NCBI RefSeq assembly: GCF_001424025.1
Contig: NZ_LMPZ01000001.1
Location: forward strand, 435,074-499,073
DNA from: Brevundimonas sp. Leaf363
GTDB taxonomy: Bacteria; Pseudomonadota; Alphaproteobacteria; Caulobacterales; Caulobacteraceae
Length of the DNA stretch: 64,000 nt
Reading direction: 5' to 3'
The translations under genes and the position numbers were made by a program. Positions within the stretch are counted from its first letter, which is position 1. Every line of letters starts with the position of its first letter. The notes beneath the pieces are model-generated. The model was not told the DNA's origin and did not search any database. It saw only the letters and a list, made by a program, of their open reading frames with translations. Positions 49,973-60,280 of this stretch are shown piece by piece.

Positions 49973-49976
49973 GACC

Positions 49977-50741
49977 ATGACCACGACCGCGCCCTTTGTC
50001 GGTCCGTTCAACGAGCGGATGGCGGCCTTCTTCGAGACCAACCGCATCTTCCTGCGGCACCCGTTCAAGGTGGACGGCATCTACGGCCCCGGCGACACCG
50101 TCACGGTCGATCCCGTCGTGCGGGTCGAGCGATACGCCACCATGCCGGCACGCCGGTTCGTCAGCGCCGGAGCCTATTCCTACTGCATCTCGCGCGAAAT
50201 GCCGCCGGGGGTGCGAATGGGGCGATACTGCAGCGTCGCCAAGAATGTGCAGGTGCTGGAGCCCGACACGCCCGACAACTGGGTGACGACCCGCGCCTAT
50301 CCGTTCGGCGCGGGTCCTGAGGTCGAGGACGGCCCGGATGCGGCGCGCCCGTCGCGCGGCGGCTGGCCGGTGCTGGGCGACGACGTCTGGATCGGCCAGG
50401 ACGTGATGATCCGGCGCGGCGTCACGATCGGCACGGGCGCCATCGTCGCGGCGGGCGCGGTGGTGACCGAGGACGTCGCGCCCTACACGATCGTGGGCGG
50501 CGTCAACGCCAGGCCCATCCGCCTGCGTTTCCCCGAACCGCTGGTCGAGCGGATGCTGAAGATCCAGTGGTGGCGCTACAACTACGCCGACTTCGGCGAC
50601 CTGCCGATGGAGCAGCCGGAGGCCTTTCTGGACGGTCTGGAGGCGATGATCGCCGCCGGCGAGATCGCGCCGTTCGAGCCTGGCGTCCTGGTGTTGGCCG
50701 ACGCCCTGCGAGACTGGATGGCGGCCGAGGTCGAGGCCTAG
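49977..50741 (+). CDS. Left-handed beta-helix acetyltransferase, copy 2
   Basis: 254 residues, 4 bp after copy 1. It shares the N-terminal block ([19 protein letters not shown]) and the architecture. [42 protein letters not shown] is a strong LbH acetyltransferase signature, and [14 protein letters not shown] parallels copy 1. A tandem duplication with divergence is likely; the acceptor sugars may differ. It converges with the next gene with a 4-bp overlap. Confidence 0.92.
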   Translation: MTTTAPFVGPFNERMAAFFETNRIFLRHPFKVDGIYGPGDTVTVDPVVRVERYATMPARRFVSAGAYSYCISREMPPGVRMGRYCSVAKNVQVLEPDTPDNWVTTRAYPFGAGPEVEDGPDAARPSRGGWPVLGDDVWIGQDVMIRRGVTIGTGAIVAAGAVVTEDVAPYTIVGGVNARPIRLRFPEPLVERMLKIQWWRYNYADFGDLPMEQPEAFLDGLEAMIAAGEIAPFEPGVLVLADALRDWMAAEVEA

Positions 50742-51574
50742 GCGCTGGTCCGATAGTAGCCGCCGTCGGCGGACGAGGCGACGATGTCGAAGCGGGCGTT
50801 CTCACGCGCCCATGCGTCGATGCGGTCGATGATGGCGTCGTTGCCGCCGCCCTTGTTGAACATGTGGAACAGCGAGACCGGCCGCTCGTCCGTGCTGTCG
50901 AACGTGTCTTTCCTGAAGTCGGTGCTGACCGCATAGACGGGGATATTCGACATGGCGACATGCCAGCGGAACCAGATGTCGTCCGCCGTCGGCGCCACCT
51001 GCCGCGCCGCCTGATAGTCCAGGGCGCTGGAAGGGAAGTAGGCGGAATCGTAAAGGATGCCGTCCTTGCCGGTGGGCAGCAGCAGCAGGTCCGGGTTGCG
51101 GCTGATGGTGGAGTTCATCCACTGCGCATAGGGCGCCAGCTTGCCTTTGGTCGCCAGCATCCGGTGGGCCCGATAGGCGATGACGCAGCGATAGCGTTCG
51201 TGCAGCCGCACCAGCTCTTCCAGCCAGGTGTCGGGGTACAGGGTGTCGTCATCGACCGTGGCCACCAGGGCGCTGCGCGATCCCAGCCAGGCCAGCAGGG
51301 GCAGCAGCTTGCGGTACGGCCCCATGTTCGGGACCCAGCGGATCGAGAAGCGCGGGTCGCGCCGCATCAGGGCCTTCAGCGCCTCGGGCGCCTCGGCGAT
51401 GCCCTGGTCCAGCAGATAGGGCTCGTGCGACAGGTGCAGGATGACCGACAGGTTCCTGTGGCTCTGGGCCAGCAGGGACTCGATCGTGCGGTCGATCGCG
51501 TGGATGCGACTGTCGATCGTCGTCAGGCTGATGAAGACGTGCGGCTCGGTGGTCGTCTCGGTCATGTCGCTCAC
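50738..51574 (-). CDS. Glycosyltransferase, family-2-like
   Basis: 278 residues. [24 protein letters not shown] opens a GT-A fold, and [18 protein letters not shown] (Asp108-110) gives the metal-binding DxD-like motif. Later, [14 protein letters not shown] and [10 protein letters not shown] resemble the end of small GT2-like proteins. It overlaps the following 1341-residue gene start/stop by 4 bp (51571-51574), so the two are coupled. The sugar donor is unknown. Confidence 0.85.
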   Translation of the reverse strand: MSDMTETTTEPHVFISLTTIDSRIHAIDRTIESLLAQSHRNLSVILHLSHEPYLLDQGIAEAPEALKALMRRDPRFSIRWVPNMGPYRKLLPLLAWLGSRSALVATVDDDTLYPDTWLEELVRLHERYRCVIAYRAHRMLATKGKLAPYAQWMNSTISRNPDLLLLPTGKDGILYDSAYFPSSALDYQAARQVAPTADDIWFRWHVAMSNIPVYAVSTDFRKDTFDSTDERPVSLFHMFNKGGGNDAIIDRIDAWARENARFDIVASSADGGYYRTSA

Positions 51575-54500
51575 GGCTTCAGCATCACGGGCACCGCGGC
51601 GTCGGGCGGCGCGATCCGCTCTCCCACGGCCACGGCCTGGCGCAGGTGGCGATGCTGCTTGGCGAAGTTGTTGCGGAACAGATTCAGGTATTGCGGCGTG
51701 TTGCGCGCCGTGCGGTTGGACAGGGTGTCCGGCGCGGCGTTGCAGTAGACCAGCGGATAATCGACGTGGATCACCGCCCCGGCGCCCAGGGCGGCGCGGA
51801 TGCGCTCGCGCATCTCCACGTCGCCGCGCGAGCGGACGCTGGCGAACGGGCCGACCGCCTTGAACACCTCGCGCCGGAACATGGAGGTCATGGTGCCGTC
51901 GCCGACCAGGCTGAAGTCGTGCTCGAACTGGGGCCGGCCGCCGCCGTCGATGCGCAGGTGGCCGGCGGTGGTCAGCATGGCCTGGTCGCCCGCCGTCTTC
52001 AGCGCCTCGATTTGGGTGCGGAAGCGCGCGGGGTGGGAGACGTCGTCTCCATCCTGAATGGCGACATACTTGCCCTTCGACAGCTGCAGCGCGCGGTTGC
52101 GGCCGACATAGGGGCCGGTGTTGACGGCGCTGCGTTCGAAGATGACGCCGGGCCGCGCGGCCAGCAGGGCCTCGATGGCGTCGGCGATCTCGGGCTCGGA
52201 GCCGTCGTCGATGACCACCAGCTCGGTCTCGACCCCTTCCTGGGTCAGCGCCGAATCGATGGCGAAGGGCAGCAGGTCCATGTCCGGGTTGAACAGGGTC
52301 ATGATCGCCGTGACCTTCGGCGCCCGGGCGGCCTTGCGAACCTTCGGATCGCGTGCGGCCAGGACCGAACCGAAGACGTCCTGCACCGTGTCCGGGTTGA
52401 AGGACGGCGTCTTCACGCCCAGCGGCGCGCCCAGTTCGTCCAGCCGCGCCTCCAGCCAGTCGAACTGGCCCATGCGGGCGCGGGCGATGATGGAGGCGTC
52501 GCCTTCGCGCAGCTCCACCGCCTGGTTAAGATAGGCCTGGTCGCCGATGACGGCGGCGAACATCAACCGCGCGTCCGGCGTGTCGTAGACGCGGTAATAG
52601 CCCGCCATCTCGGCCAGATCGCTGTGGCTCAGCTCGTGCGAATAGGTGCGGATCTCCTTGATGAGGTCCGAAAGGGGCAGGTTGCGACCGATCCAGGCGT
52701 TGACCGCGTCCGCCAGCTCGGACCAGTCGCGCGCGGCGACCGAACGGCGGACCTGGTCGACCAGAGGCACCTCGGTGAGAACCTTGGTCAGGCTAGCCGA
52801 GAGGCCCAGGGCCTCCAGCTGCTCCGGCGTGAAGGCGGCGCGCCAGGCCATGCCGCGCAGCATCTCCTGTACCGGCGGCCGGTTCAGCGCCTCGCGCGGA
52901 ATGCGCGTCAGCAGCTCGAACAGGATCCAGTTCACGGCGGCGGACGAGGCGTATTTGTTGATGGCGTCCAGGATGCGCATCAGGCCGCGATCGCTCTTGC
53001 CCTCCTTGGCCCCCGAGATGGCGACCAGCAGGGCGCGGTCCAGTTCATCGGGCGACAGGACGGTGCCGATCACCTCGAAGAAGGGGCCGATCTCGGTGGG
53101 GCGGCTGCGGATCAGGTCGCCGACCATGAAGCGGTGCCGCTCGGCCAGCTGACGCTGCAGCCCCAGTTCGCTGGCCAGGTTCAACATCGGCCGCAGGGCC
53201 CCCGAGCGGGCCAGTTCGCGCGGCGTCACGGCCACGGTGCGCTCGAACACCCGCTTGGCGACGGTCAGATAGCCCAGATCCAGCAGCTCGCGCGCCAGCT
53301 GGGCCCGGCCCTCCAGATCGCGATCCTCCAGCTCCGAGAAATCGTCCTCGGCCAGATTGTCGGCCATGGCGCGATAATAGGCGCGGTTGCGGATGATGGG
53401 GGCCAGCAGCCGGCGCGCCGGCTCGGTCATGGCCGCCAGCGCTTCTTCGGTCAGCGGCGGACCGCCGGCGATCGAGCGAACACCACGCAGGCTCTCGCCG
53501 GCCAGATAGCGCTTCACCTGATCCTCAACCCGGCCCAGGAACGGCGTGTCGAACAGGGGGGTCAGCAGGAAGCCGGGCTCCTCCATGTCGACCACGGTCG
53601 ACAGGCGGGCGGGCAGGGAGGCCGCGACGCGGCGCAGCGAGCCCAGGCTGAAGCAGGCGGTGGCCACGCAGGCCAGGCGCGAGATGCCCGCAGTGCTGGC
53701 CGCGACGGGCTGGCAGCCTTCCAGATGCGTCGTGCGGCGGATGGCCAGAAGGCTGAGATCCAGCCCGCCGATATCCTGGAATTGCCGCACGACGTTGCGG
53801 CCGTAGTTCGGCGGGTAGGGCAGGTCCTGGCAGATGAAGAGAACCGGCGTATCGGCCGGCGCATCGGCCATCTGGGGCAGCAGGCCGGCCAGGGTCGGCG
53901 GGGTCAGGGAAGGCGGGGCCTCGGCCGGCTGGCCGTCCGTCGGCAAGAGGTCGCCCAGCCAGACGAAGCGGACCGCGCCCACGAAGTCGAGGTCGGGCGG
54001 CGTCGGCGCGTCGTGCACGACAATCAGCGTCAGGGCCTCATCGGCGACCTGCGACGGCGTCTCGGGCCGGACGGTGGCGATCCGGCGGTCCGGCGCGGTG
54101 GTGAACCGGCGCGCCAGATAGGCGTCGGGGGCGGCGATCAGCGCCGCGGCGTCCAGGTCCGTCCCGGCGCCGACCAGCCCGGCCTCGGGCACGGCCGACT
54201 GATAGGCGAACTCGAAGCCTAGCGGCGTGGCGACGTGCTCGGCGACATGGTCGGTCCAGCTCTGGATCGCGGCGCGCGGCGGGGCGATCGCGGCCCAGGC
54301 CCACAGGTGCTCGGCGCTGACGAACTGCGGTCCGCGCGTGACCAGGGTCGGTCCGGTCTCGCCGAGGATGGCGGCGAGCGCATCGGCGTCGGCGGCGATC
54401 TGCACCGGCGCATCAGCAAAGGCGCCGTCGTCGGCGCCGACCACCACGATCTTCACGCCGGCGGAGGACAGGCGGCGGGCGTGGGCCAGCCAGGCGTCCG

Positions 54501-55596
54501 TGGGCGCGGCGCCGTCCGCCAGTACGACCACGGCCGGGTTTTGCGGAGCCTCCTGCGGCGTCAGGGCGACGGCCGCCAGGGCGGCTCCGGCGCGCCAGGC
54601 GGCGAGGGCGGCGTGCGGCGCGGCGTCGGCGGCCTTCCAGCCGGCCTCCAGCGCGCGGTCGTAGGCGTTGGGAAGACCCAGGGCCAGAATCTGATCGCGC
54701 ACGCCGTCCAGCCGCTGGCGACCGACGCCGCGTCCGGCCATCTGGGCCGAGCGGCGCAACATCCGCACCAGCGGCTCAAGCGACAGGTCGGCGACGGAAT
54801 CCAGCAGCGCGCCGTAATCGCTCCAGGTCAGGCGCAGGGCGTGGTCGAGGATCAGCCGGCGCGCCAGACCTTCCTTGTCGCGGCGTCGGCCCAGCAGGGC
54901 GTGGGCCTCGGCCGGTCGTCCGGCGCGGACCAGCAGATCGGCGAAGCGCACGTCCTGGGCCGGATCGGCGCCGGCGGTGAAGACGGTCTCGGCCTCGACC
55001 AGCACCGGCGGGGCGTCGGTCAGCAGGGCGACGCGGCGACGCGACTCGCTCGGGTCCATCGTCCCGTCGGCCTCGTCCAGGGCGCCGAGGTAGAGGTCCA
55101 GCTCGGCGCGATCCACATCGGCCCGGGCCAGAAGCGGGATGTCTTCGGCGGTGCGGCCGTCGCGCAGGGCCTTGAGCGCGCCGCGCGCCTCGGCCCGCAT
55201 CTTCTTGGCCTGCTGCCACAGGTCGCTCGGGGCCAGGTCGCGGCTGCCGGGATCGGCCAGGGCGATGCGCAGGGCCAGGCAGTCGCCTGTCAGCTCCAGC
55301 GCCACGGCGGCGGGATCCGCGGTCTCGGAGGCTTCGGTGACGGCCGAACGGGCCAGATCGCGCACGGCCGACCAGGTGAACTGCACCTGACGCAGGCCTT
55401 CGGCGCCCAAGGCGGCCTCCAGGCTCGGGCTGGGTTCGTAGACCCAGCCGCCCAGCCAGAAGCGCTTGAACAGGGCGCGTTCGCGCGCACCGATCCGCTC
55501 CAGCACCGGTTCGGCGCTGGACAGGCGGTCCATCAGGAAAATCTGCTCGCGCAGCGCCGTACGGCGCGCGAAGACGGCGGTGACGCAAAGCTTCAT
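51571..55596 (-). CDS. Large multidomain glycosyltransferase
   Basis: 1341 residues. The C-terminal GT2 domain (1094-1300) is clear: KVTAIMTLFNPDMDLLPFAI, IDDGS (from ~1129), RNRALQLSKGKYVAIQDGDD (Asp1182 and 1184/1185 form the DxD). Residues 585-600, VLFICQDLPYPPNYGR, resemble the opening of a GT4 domain, with nothing like its C-terminal half seen. Residues 1-330 and 740-1070 are helical and Ala/Leu-rich. A signal peptide is not evident. It may make or cap a surface polysaccharide. nrdB begins divergently 356 bp away. Confidence 0.82.
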   Translation of the reverse strand: MKLCVTAVFARRTALREQIFLMDRLSSAEPVLERIGARERALFKRFWLGGWVYEPSPSLEAALGAEGLRQVQFTWSAVRDLARSAVTEASETADPAAVALELTGDCLALRIALADPGSRDLAPSDLWQQAKKMRAEARGALKALRDGRTAEDIPLLARADVDRAELDLYLGALDEADGTMDPSESRRRVALLTDAPPVLVEAETVFTAGADPAQDVRFADLLVRAGRPAEAHALLGRRRDKEGLARRLILDHALRLTWSDYGALLDSVADLSLEPLVRMLRRSAQMAGRGVGRQRLDGVRDQILALGLPNAYDRALEAGWKAADAAPHAALAAWRAGAALAAVALTPQEAPQNPAVVVLADGAAPTDAWLAHARRLSSAGVKIVVVGADDGAFADAPVQIAADADALAAILGETGPTLVTRGPQFVSAEHLWAWAAIAPPRAAIQSWTDHVAEHVATPLGFEFAYQSAVPEAGLVGAGTDLDAAALIAAPDAYLARRFTTAPDRRIATVRPETPSQVADEALTLIVVHDAPTPPDLDFVGAVRFVWLGDLLPTDGQPAEAPPSLTPPTLAGLLPQMADAPADTPVLFICQDLPYPPNYGRNVVRQFQDIGGLDLSLLAIRRTTHLEGCQPVAASTAGISRLACVATACFSLGSLRRVAASLPARLSTVVDMEEPGFLLTPLFDTPFLGRVEDQVKRYLAGESLRGVRSIAGGPPLTEEALAAMTEPARRLLAPIIRNRAYYRAMADNLAEDDFSELEDRDLEGRAQLARELLDLGYLTVAKRVFERTVAVTPRELARSGALRPMLNLASELGLQRQLAERHRFMVGDLIRSRPTEIGPFFEVIGTVLSPDELDRALLVAISGAKEGKSDRGLMRILDAINKYASSAAVNWILFELLTRIPREALNRPPVQEMLRGMAWRAAFTPEQLEALGLSASLTKVLTEVPLVDQVRRSVAARDWSELADAVNAWIGRNLPLSDLIKEIRTYSHELSHSDLAEMAGYYRVYDTPDARLMFAAVIGDQAYLNQAVELREGDASIIARARMGQFDWLEARLDELGAPLGVKTPSFNPDTVQDVFGSVLAARDPKVRKAARAPKVTAIMTLFNPDMDLLPFAIDSALTQEGVETELVVIDDGSEPEIADAIEALLAARPGVIFERSAVNTGPYVGRNRALQLSKGKYVAIQDGDDVSHPARFRTQIEALKTAGDQAMLTTAGHLRIDGGGRPQFEHDFSLVGDGTMTSMFRREVFKAVGPFASVRSRGDVEMRERIRAALGAGAVIHVDYPLVYCNAAPDTLSNRTARNTPQYLNLFRNNFAKQHRHLRQAVAVGERIAPPDAAVPVMLKP

Positions 55597-55844
55597 TGCA
55601 CGCCCCCTTCGCAGGTCCGCAGACCTGTCTCTGACCTCAGCCTCACGACGCTCTCAATCCCATACGGAACACGCCCGAATCCCGCCGTGAGCCCCCACGC
55701 AGCGTCCAGGTTGTCGAAGGTCGCCCAGCGCTCGTGACGCTGTGGAGAACCCCGTCCCATCGCGGCCATGTAGGTAAGCGGGCGGTCAGGCGTCAACACA
55801 ACAATTCCCGACACGCGAAAGGCCGCCCGTCCACAGGGCGGTCC

Positions 55845-55866
55845 CAGATGTCCACATCAACATCTG
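55845..55866. promoter_or_regulatory. Inverted repeat upstream of nrdB
   Basis: CAGATGT and ACATCTG are 7-bp arms around CCACATCA. The sequence CCACATCAACATCTGG (55852-55867) resembles the nrdA-upstream box. A further NrdR-like half site, ACACAAGATATGG (55887-55899), is 35 bp away centre to centre. Tentative. Confidence 0.4.
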
Positions 55867-55951
55867 GTCGCCGTTAACTGAGCCATACACAAGATATGGA
55901 CGAAGCCACGGTTTTGAACGAATGTGCCTCATCCACCCAAGAGGCGCCGCC

Positions 55952-56995
55952 GTGTCCGCATCGTTGATCCTGCCCACCGACCGTCCTGGCCTGCTGACCG
56001 CGTCGGCCGCTTACAAGCCGTTCCGGTACCCGTGGGCGTTCGACATGTGGAAGAAGCAGCAGCAGGTCCACTGGATGCCCGAAGAGGTGCCGCTGGGCGA
56101 GGACATGAAGGACTGGGCGGTCAATCTGACCGACAGCGAGCGCAACCTGCTGACCCAGATCTTCCGCTTCTTCACCCAGGCCGACATCGAGGTGCAGGAC
56201 AACTACATGGAGAAATACGGTCGGGTGTTCAAACCGACCGAGGTCAAGATGATGCTGGCGTCGTTCGGCAACATGGAGACCATCCACATCGCCGCCTACG
56301 CCCTGCTGCTCGAGACCATCGGCATGCCCGAAAGCGAGTTCGGCGCCTTCATGGAATACGAGGCCATGCGGGACAAGCACGACTACATGGGCAAGTTCGG
56401 CGTCGAGAGCGATGCCGACATCGCCCGCACCCTGGCCATGTTCGGCGGCTTCGCCGAGGGGCTTCAGCTGTTCGCGTCGTTCGCGATGCTGATGAACTTC
56501 CCGCGCCAGAACAAGATGAAGGGCATGGGCCAGATCGTGTCCTGGTCGGTGCGCGACGAGAGCCTGCACTGCGAGGGCATCATCAAGCTGTACCACGCCT
56601 TCAACAAAGAGACCGGCGCGGTCACCAAGTCGGTGGCGGACGACATCGTCGAGTGCTGCCGCACCGTGGTCGAGATGGAGGACAAGTTCATCGACCTGGC
56701 CTTCGAAATGGGTCCGGTGAACGGCATGACGCCCGGCGACATCAAGGCCTACATCCGCTTCATCGCCGACTGGCGCCTGCGCCAGTTGAAGCTGCCTGAA
56801 TTGTACGGCGTGACCGAAAATCCGCTGCCGTGGCTGCAGTCGCTGCTCAGCGGCGTCGAGCACGCCAACTTCTTCGAGGCGCGCGCGACCGAATACTCCA
56901 AGGGCGCCACCAAGGGCGCCTGGCACGGGGCCGACGGGGTGTGGTCGTCGTTCGACGCCATGCTCGAAAAACGCCGCGAGACGGCCTCGCATTAA
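55952..56995 (+). CDS. nrdB: Ribonucleoside-diphosphate reductase, beta subunit
   Basis: Carries the diiron/tyrosyl-radical site of class I RNR. 347 residues from a GTG at 55952 (AAGAGG upstream); an ATG at 55922 is possible but lacks a ribosome site. Residues include DIEVQDNYMEKYGRVF (metal ligand and helix), MRDKHDYMGKFG, SWSVRDESLHCEGIIKLYH (Glu/His ligands) and the tyrosine environment in QVHWMPEEVPLGEDMKDW. It is separated from nrdA by 30 kb and sits between glycan genes. Confidence 0.95.
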   Translation: MSASLILPTDRPGLLTASAAYKPFRYPWAFDMWKKQQQVHWMPEEVPLGEDMKDWAVNLTDSERNLLTQIFRFFTQADIEVQDNYMEKYGRVFKPTEVKMMLASFGNMETIHIAAYALLLETIGMPESEFGAFMEYEAMRDKHDYMGKFGVESDADIARTLAMFGGFAEGLQLFASFAMLMNFPRQNKMKGMGQIVSWSVRDESLHCEGIIKLYHAFNKETGAVTKSVADDIVECCRTVVEMEDKFIDLAFEMGPVNGMTPGDIKAYIRFIADWRLRQLKLPELYGVTENPLPWLQSLLSGVEHANFFEARATEYSKGATKGAWHGADGVWSSFDAMLEKRRETASH

Positions 56996-57004
56996 GTCCG
57001 CGCC

Positions 57005-58294
57005 ATGCCGCGCGTCCTTTCCGACCGTCTGTTGATGACGGCGGCGGCCGTGCCGTCGCCGTGGCGCCGCGCGATCGCCCGCCTGTCGGCCAAGCGCGGC
57101 ATGGGCGTCCCGGCCCTCAGGGCGGCGCGCGACGACTGGCAGGTGCTGGTCGACCTTGGCCTCTATGACAGCGCGGCAGCTCATGACGACCCGGTCGGTC
57201 GGATGATCGGGCTGGCGGGACTGGGCCGCATCGGCGAGGCGCGCGAGCGGATGGCGCAGATCGCCGACCTGCCCGCCGCCGACCGCTTCCGTTTGGCGCG
57301 CGCGGCGGCGCCCACCGCGCCGGAGTGGTCGCTGGAGCTGCTGCCTCCCGATGCCGCGGAGGCGCGCGCCGCCTGCCTGCTGGCGCTGGACCGCCCCGCC
57401 GAGGCCGAGGCGTTGCTGGACGAGGGCGGCGGGCGCGAGCGGCGCCTGCTGCGCGCCGCGTCCCACTCGGCGCAGGGCCGCCACCGCCTGGCCCGCCGCG
57501 CCATCAACGGCCTGTTCGAAAGCGATGGGCTGGAGGCGCCGCTGGCGGTCGACGACGCGCCGCTGACCCTGGACGCCTTCCATGTGAAATCCGCGCGTTC
57601 GGTGGCGGGGCCCCGCATCAGCGTCATCGTCGCCGCCAAGGACGCCCAGGCGACGATCGGCATGGCGCTGGGATCGCTGCAGGCCCAGAGCCTGTCGCCG
57701 ATCGAGATCCTGGTCGTCGACGACGCTTCGTCGGACGAGACGGTGGCCATCGTCTCGGACCTGGCCGCCGCCGATCCACGCATCCGCCTGGTCCGCAACG
57801 ATCGTGCGGCGGGGGCTTACGGCGCGCGCAACGCCGGCATGCGCGCCGCGTCCGGCGACGTCATGACCTTCCACGACGCGGACGACTGGGCCCACCCGCG
57901 CCGGCTGGAGGTCCAGGCCGATGCGCTGAAGACGGCCGCCGCCTCGGTCGGAAGCTATTTCCGCTTGACGCCGCAGGGCCGCATCATGAACCCGCGCATC
58001 TTCCCCCTGCTGCGGCCCAACCCGATCCTGATCATGATCCGGCGCGAGGCGATGGCGAAGGTGGGCCTGTTCGAGGAAGTGCGGCTGGGCGGCGATTCCG
58101 AATATCTGGCGCGGCTGGACGCCCGGCTGGGGCGATGGAACGCGCCGCGGCTCAAGCCCTGCCTGGTCGTGGCCCAATGGAGCCACCGTTCGTTGATGAG
58201 CGCCCCCGGCACCGGCCTCAGCCGCACCGGCGCGGCGCTGCGCGTCGCCTATGCCGAGGCGTGGCGTCGGCGCCACGCCTTTGGCGGCGGTTAA
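57005..58294 (+). CDS. Glycosyltransferase family 2 with N-terminal helical domain
   Basis: 429 residues. The C-terminal GT2 domain (204-400) has PRISVIVAAKDAQATIGM, VVDDAS (Asp239/240), GARNAGMRAASGDVMTFHDADD (DxD 291-294) and GGDSEYLARL, which is typical of acceptor-end motifs. The N-terminal 200 residues are helical and Ala/Arg-rich, possibly TPR-like. It follows nrdB by 9 bp, although the two are functionally unrelated. It probably acts on the same surface glycan. Confidence 0.88.
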   Translation: MPRVLSDRLLMTAAAVPSPWRRAIARLSAKRGMGVPALRAARDDWQVLVDLGLYDSAAAHDDPVGRMIGLAGLGRIGEARERMAQIADLPAADRFRLARAAAPTAPEWSLELLPPDAAEARAACLLALDRPAEAEALLDEGGGRERRLLRAASHSAQGRHRLARRAINGLFESDGLEAPLAVDDAPLTLDAFHVKSARSVAGPRISVIVAAKDAQATIGMALGSLQAQSLSPIEILVVDDASSDETVAIVSDLAAADPRIRLVRNDRAAGAYGARNAGMRAASGDVMTFHDADDWAHPRRLEVQADALKTAAASVGSYFRLTPQGRIMNPRIFPLLRPNPILIMIRREAMAKVGLFEEVRLGGDSEYLARLDARLGRWNAPRLKPCLVVAQWSHRSLMSAPGTGLSRTGAALRVAYAEAWRRRHAFGGG

Positions 58295-58379
58295 ACTTGC
58301 GTTTGCAGGGAAATGAGCCTCTTTAGCCGCGAGAAACGGCGCTTGCGCGCCGGGTAGATGCGTACGTCCGGGGCCTTCG

Positions 58380-60275
58380 TTGACGATCGACAGTGACGTA
58401 GGGGCGGTGCGACCGCCGGTGGTCGTTGAACGGCACGCTGCGGAAATCGAACTGACCAAGATGCGGCTCAAGGTCTTCGCCCTCGCGGCGGAGAACGAGC
58501 GGCTTCGCAACACCATCTCCTATCAACTGGGCTCGGCTCTCCTGCGCGCCAAGCACTGGCGCGGGCTGATCGGCTTTCCCGGCGAGATCGCCCACCTGAT
58601 CCTGGAATCGCGTCGCCGCCGCGGCCGTGGCGGCAAGGACCACGTCGCCTTCGACCTGGAAGTCCGCAAGGCGCTGATGCATCCCGAGACCGCGGATGTG
58701 GAGGCGCTGGTCGCGGCCCTCTCGGCCCAGCAGAAGATCACGCCGCGCCGCCGCGCCGCCGTCCTGTCGGAGCTGGCCGCCCTGGTGCGCGACGCCGACC
58801 ATGATCGCTGGCTGAAGCTGCTGCGCGCCGCCATTCAGGCCGATCCGACCCATTCGCGCGGCATCGCGGCGGCCGTCGATCTGATGAACGCCGGCGCCAT
58901 CGAAGAGCCGCGCGCCATCCTGGCGCAGATCGCCAAGCATCGTCCGCTGACCCAAAGCGGGCAGATCCGATCGCAGCTGCTGGACGGCTGGGTGCGGGTG
59001 CGCGACCGGGGCCTGGCCGTGCCGCCCCGCAAGACCCAGCCGGTCCAGAAGCCGACCAGGGCCAGGTCGCTGATGTATGTCGCGGCCAGCTCGGTGCCCT
59101 ATCACACCAGCGGCTACACCTCCCGGACCCAGGCGCTGATTAAGGCCATCCAGGGCCAGGGCTGGGCGGTCAACGCCGTCACCCGCCCCGGCTATCCGGA
59201 CGATCGCAACGACATCCACCACATGCCCGACGGCCCGGTCGCCGACATCGACGGGGTGACCTATTCGCGCCTGTCGGGGCCCCGCTCGAACACCACGCCG
59301 TTCGACCGCTACTGCGCCGACGCCTCGCAGGCGCTCTACAGCCACATCATCAAGACTCGCCCGGCCCTGGTGCATGCGGCGTCCAACTATCTGAACGCGG
59401 CGCCGGCGCTGATCGCCGCGCGGCGGGCGGGCCTGCCCTTCGTCTATGAGGTCCGGGGGCTGTGGGAGCTGACCCACGCCGCCAAGGATCCGCGCTTCGA
59501 GCACAGCGAGCGCTTCGAATGGCAGCGCCAGCAGGAGAGCCGCGTGGCGTCCGAGGCCGATCTGGTGGTCGCCATCTCGAACGGCCTGAAGAACGAACTG
59601 ATCGAGCGTGGTGTGGATGAGCGCCGCATCATGATCGCCCCCAACTGCGTCGATCCGGACGTCTTCACCCCGCGCAAGAAGGACCGCGCCCTGGCCAAGG
59701 AGCTGTTCCTGGGCGACAGCAAGGTGCTGGGCTTCCTGGGGTCGATGACGACCTACGAGGGGCTGATCGACCTGGTCACCGCCCTGTCCAGCCTGCGCCG
59801 CAACGGTCATGACGTCTGCGCCCTGCTGGTCGGCGACGGCCCGGCCCTGACGGAGGTGCGCGAGGCCGCGCGCAGCCTGGGCGTGCTGGACCGGCTGATC
59901 ATGCCCGGCCGCGTGCCGCATACGGACGTGATGCGCTGGTACTCGCTGATGGACATCGCCGTCTATCCGCGCCGCCCGTCCAAGGTCACCGAACTGGTGC
60001 CGCCGCTGAAGCCGCTGGAGGCCATGGCGATGGGCCTGACGGTGGTGGCGTCCGACGTGGCGGCCATCGCGGAATCGGTCATCGACCAGGAAAGCGGCTT
60101 CCTGTTCGAGCGCGGCAACCCCGACGCCCTGTTCCGGACGCTGGAAGGCGTTATGAACCAGCCCAAGCACGCGCGTGCGGTCGCGCGTCGCGGTCGCGCC
60201 CACGTCAAGAAGCTGTATACATGGGACGCCGCCGCGAAGCGTTTGGATGACGCCTATTCGGCCCTGAACGCCTGA
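58380..60275 (+). CDS. Glycosyltransferase family 4 (GT-B)
   Basis: 631 residues. The GT4 domain begins around residue 230 (LMYVAASSVPYHTSGYTSRTQALIKAI) and its C-terminal half carries LGFLGSMTTYEGLIDLVTAL, VPHTDVMRWYSLMDIAVYPRRPSKVTELVPPLKPLEAMAMG (donor-binding E-x7-E region), and VVASDVAAIAESV. The first 220 residues are helical with a coiled-coil-like opening (EIELTKMRLKVFALAAENERLRNT). The start is TTG at 58380, weakly supported; a GTG 27 bp later is an alternative. It precedes the heparinase-like gene by 5 bp. Confidence 0.9.
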   Translation: MTIDSDVGAVRPPVVVERHAAEIELTKMRLKVFALAAENERLRNTISYQLGSALLRAKHWRGLIGFPGEIAHLILESRRRRGRGGKDHVAFDLEVRKALMHPETADVEALVAALSAQQKITPRRRAAVLSELAALVRDADHDRWLKLLRAAIQADPTHSRGIAAAVDLMNAGAIEEPRAILAQIAKHRPLTQSGQIRSQLLDGWVRVRDRGLAVPPRKTQPVQKPTRARSLMYVAASSVPYHTSGYTSRTQALIKAIQGQGWAVNAVTRPGYPDDRNDIHHMPDGPVADIDGVTYSRLSGPRSNTTPFDRYCADASQALYSHIIKTRPALVHAASNYLNAAPALIAARRAGLPFVYEVRGLWELTHAAKDPRFEHSERFEWQRQQESRVASEADLVVAISNGLKNELIERGVDERRIMIAPNCVDPDVFTPRKKDRALAKELFLGDSKVLGFLGSMTTYEGLIDLVTALSSLRRNGHDVCALLVGDGPALTEVREAARSLGVLDRLIMPGRVPHTDVMRWYSLMDIAVYPRRPSKVTELVPPLKPLEAMAMGLTVVASDVAAIAESVIDQESGFLFERGNPDALFRTLEGVMNQPKHARAVARRGRAHVKKLYTWDAAAKRLDDAYSALNA

Positions 60276-60280
60276 GCCGA

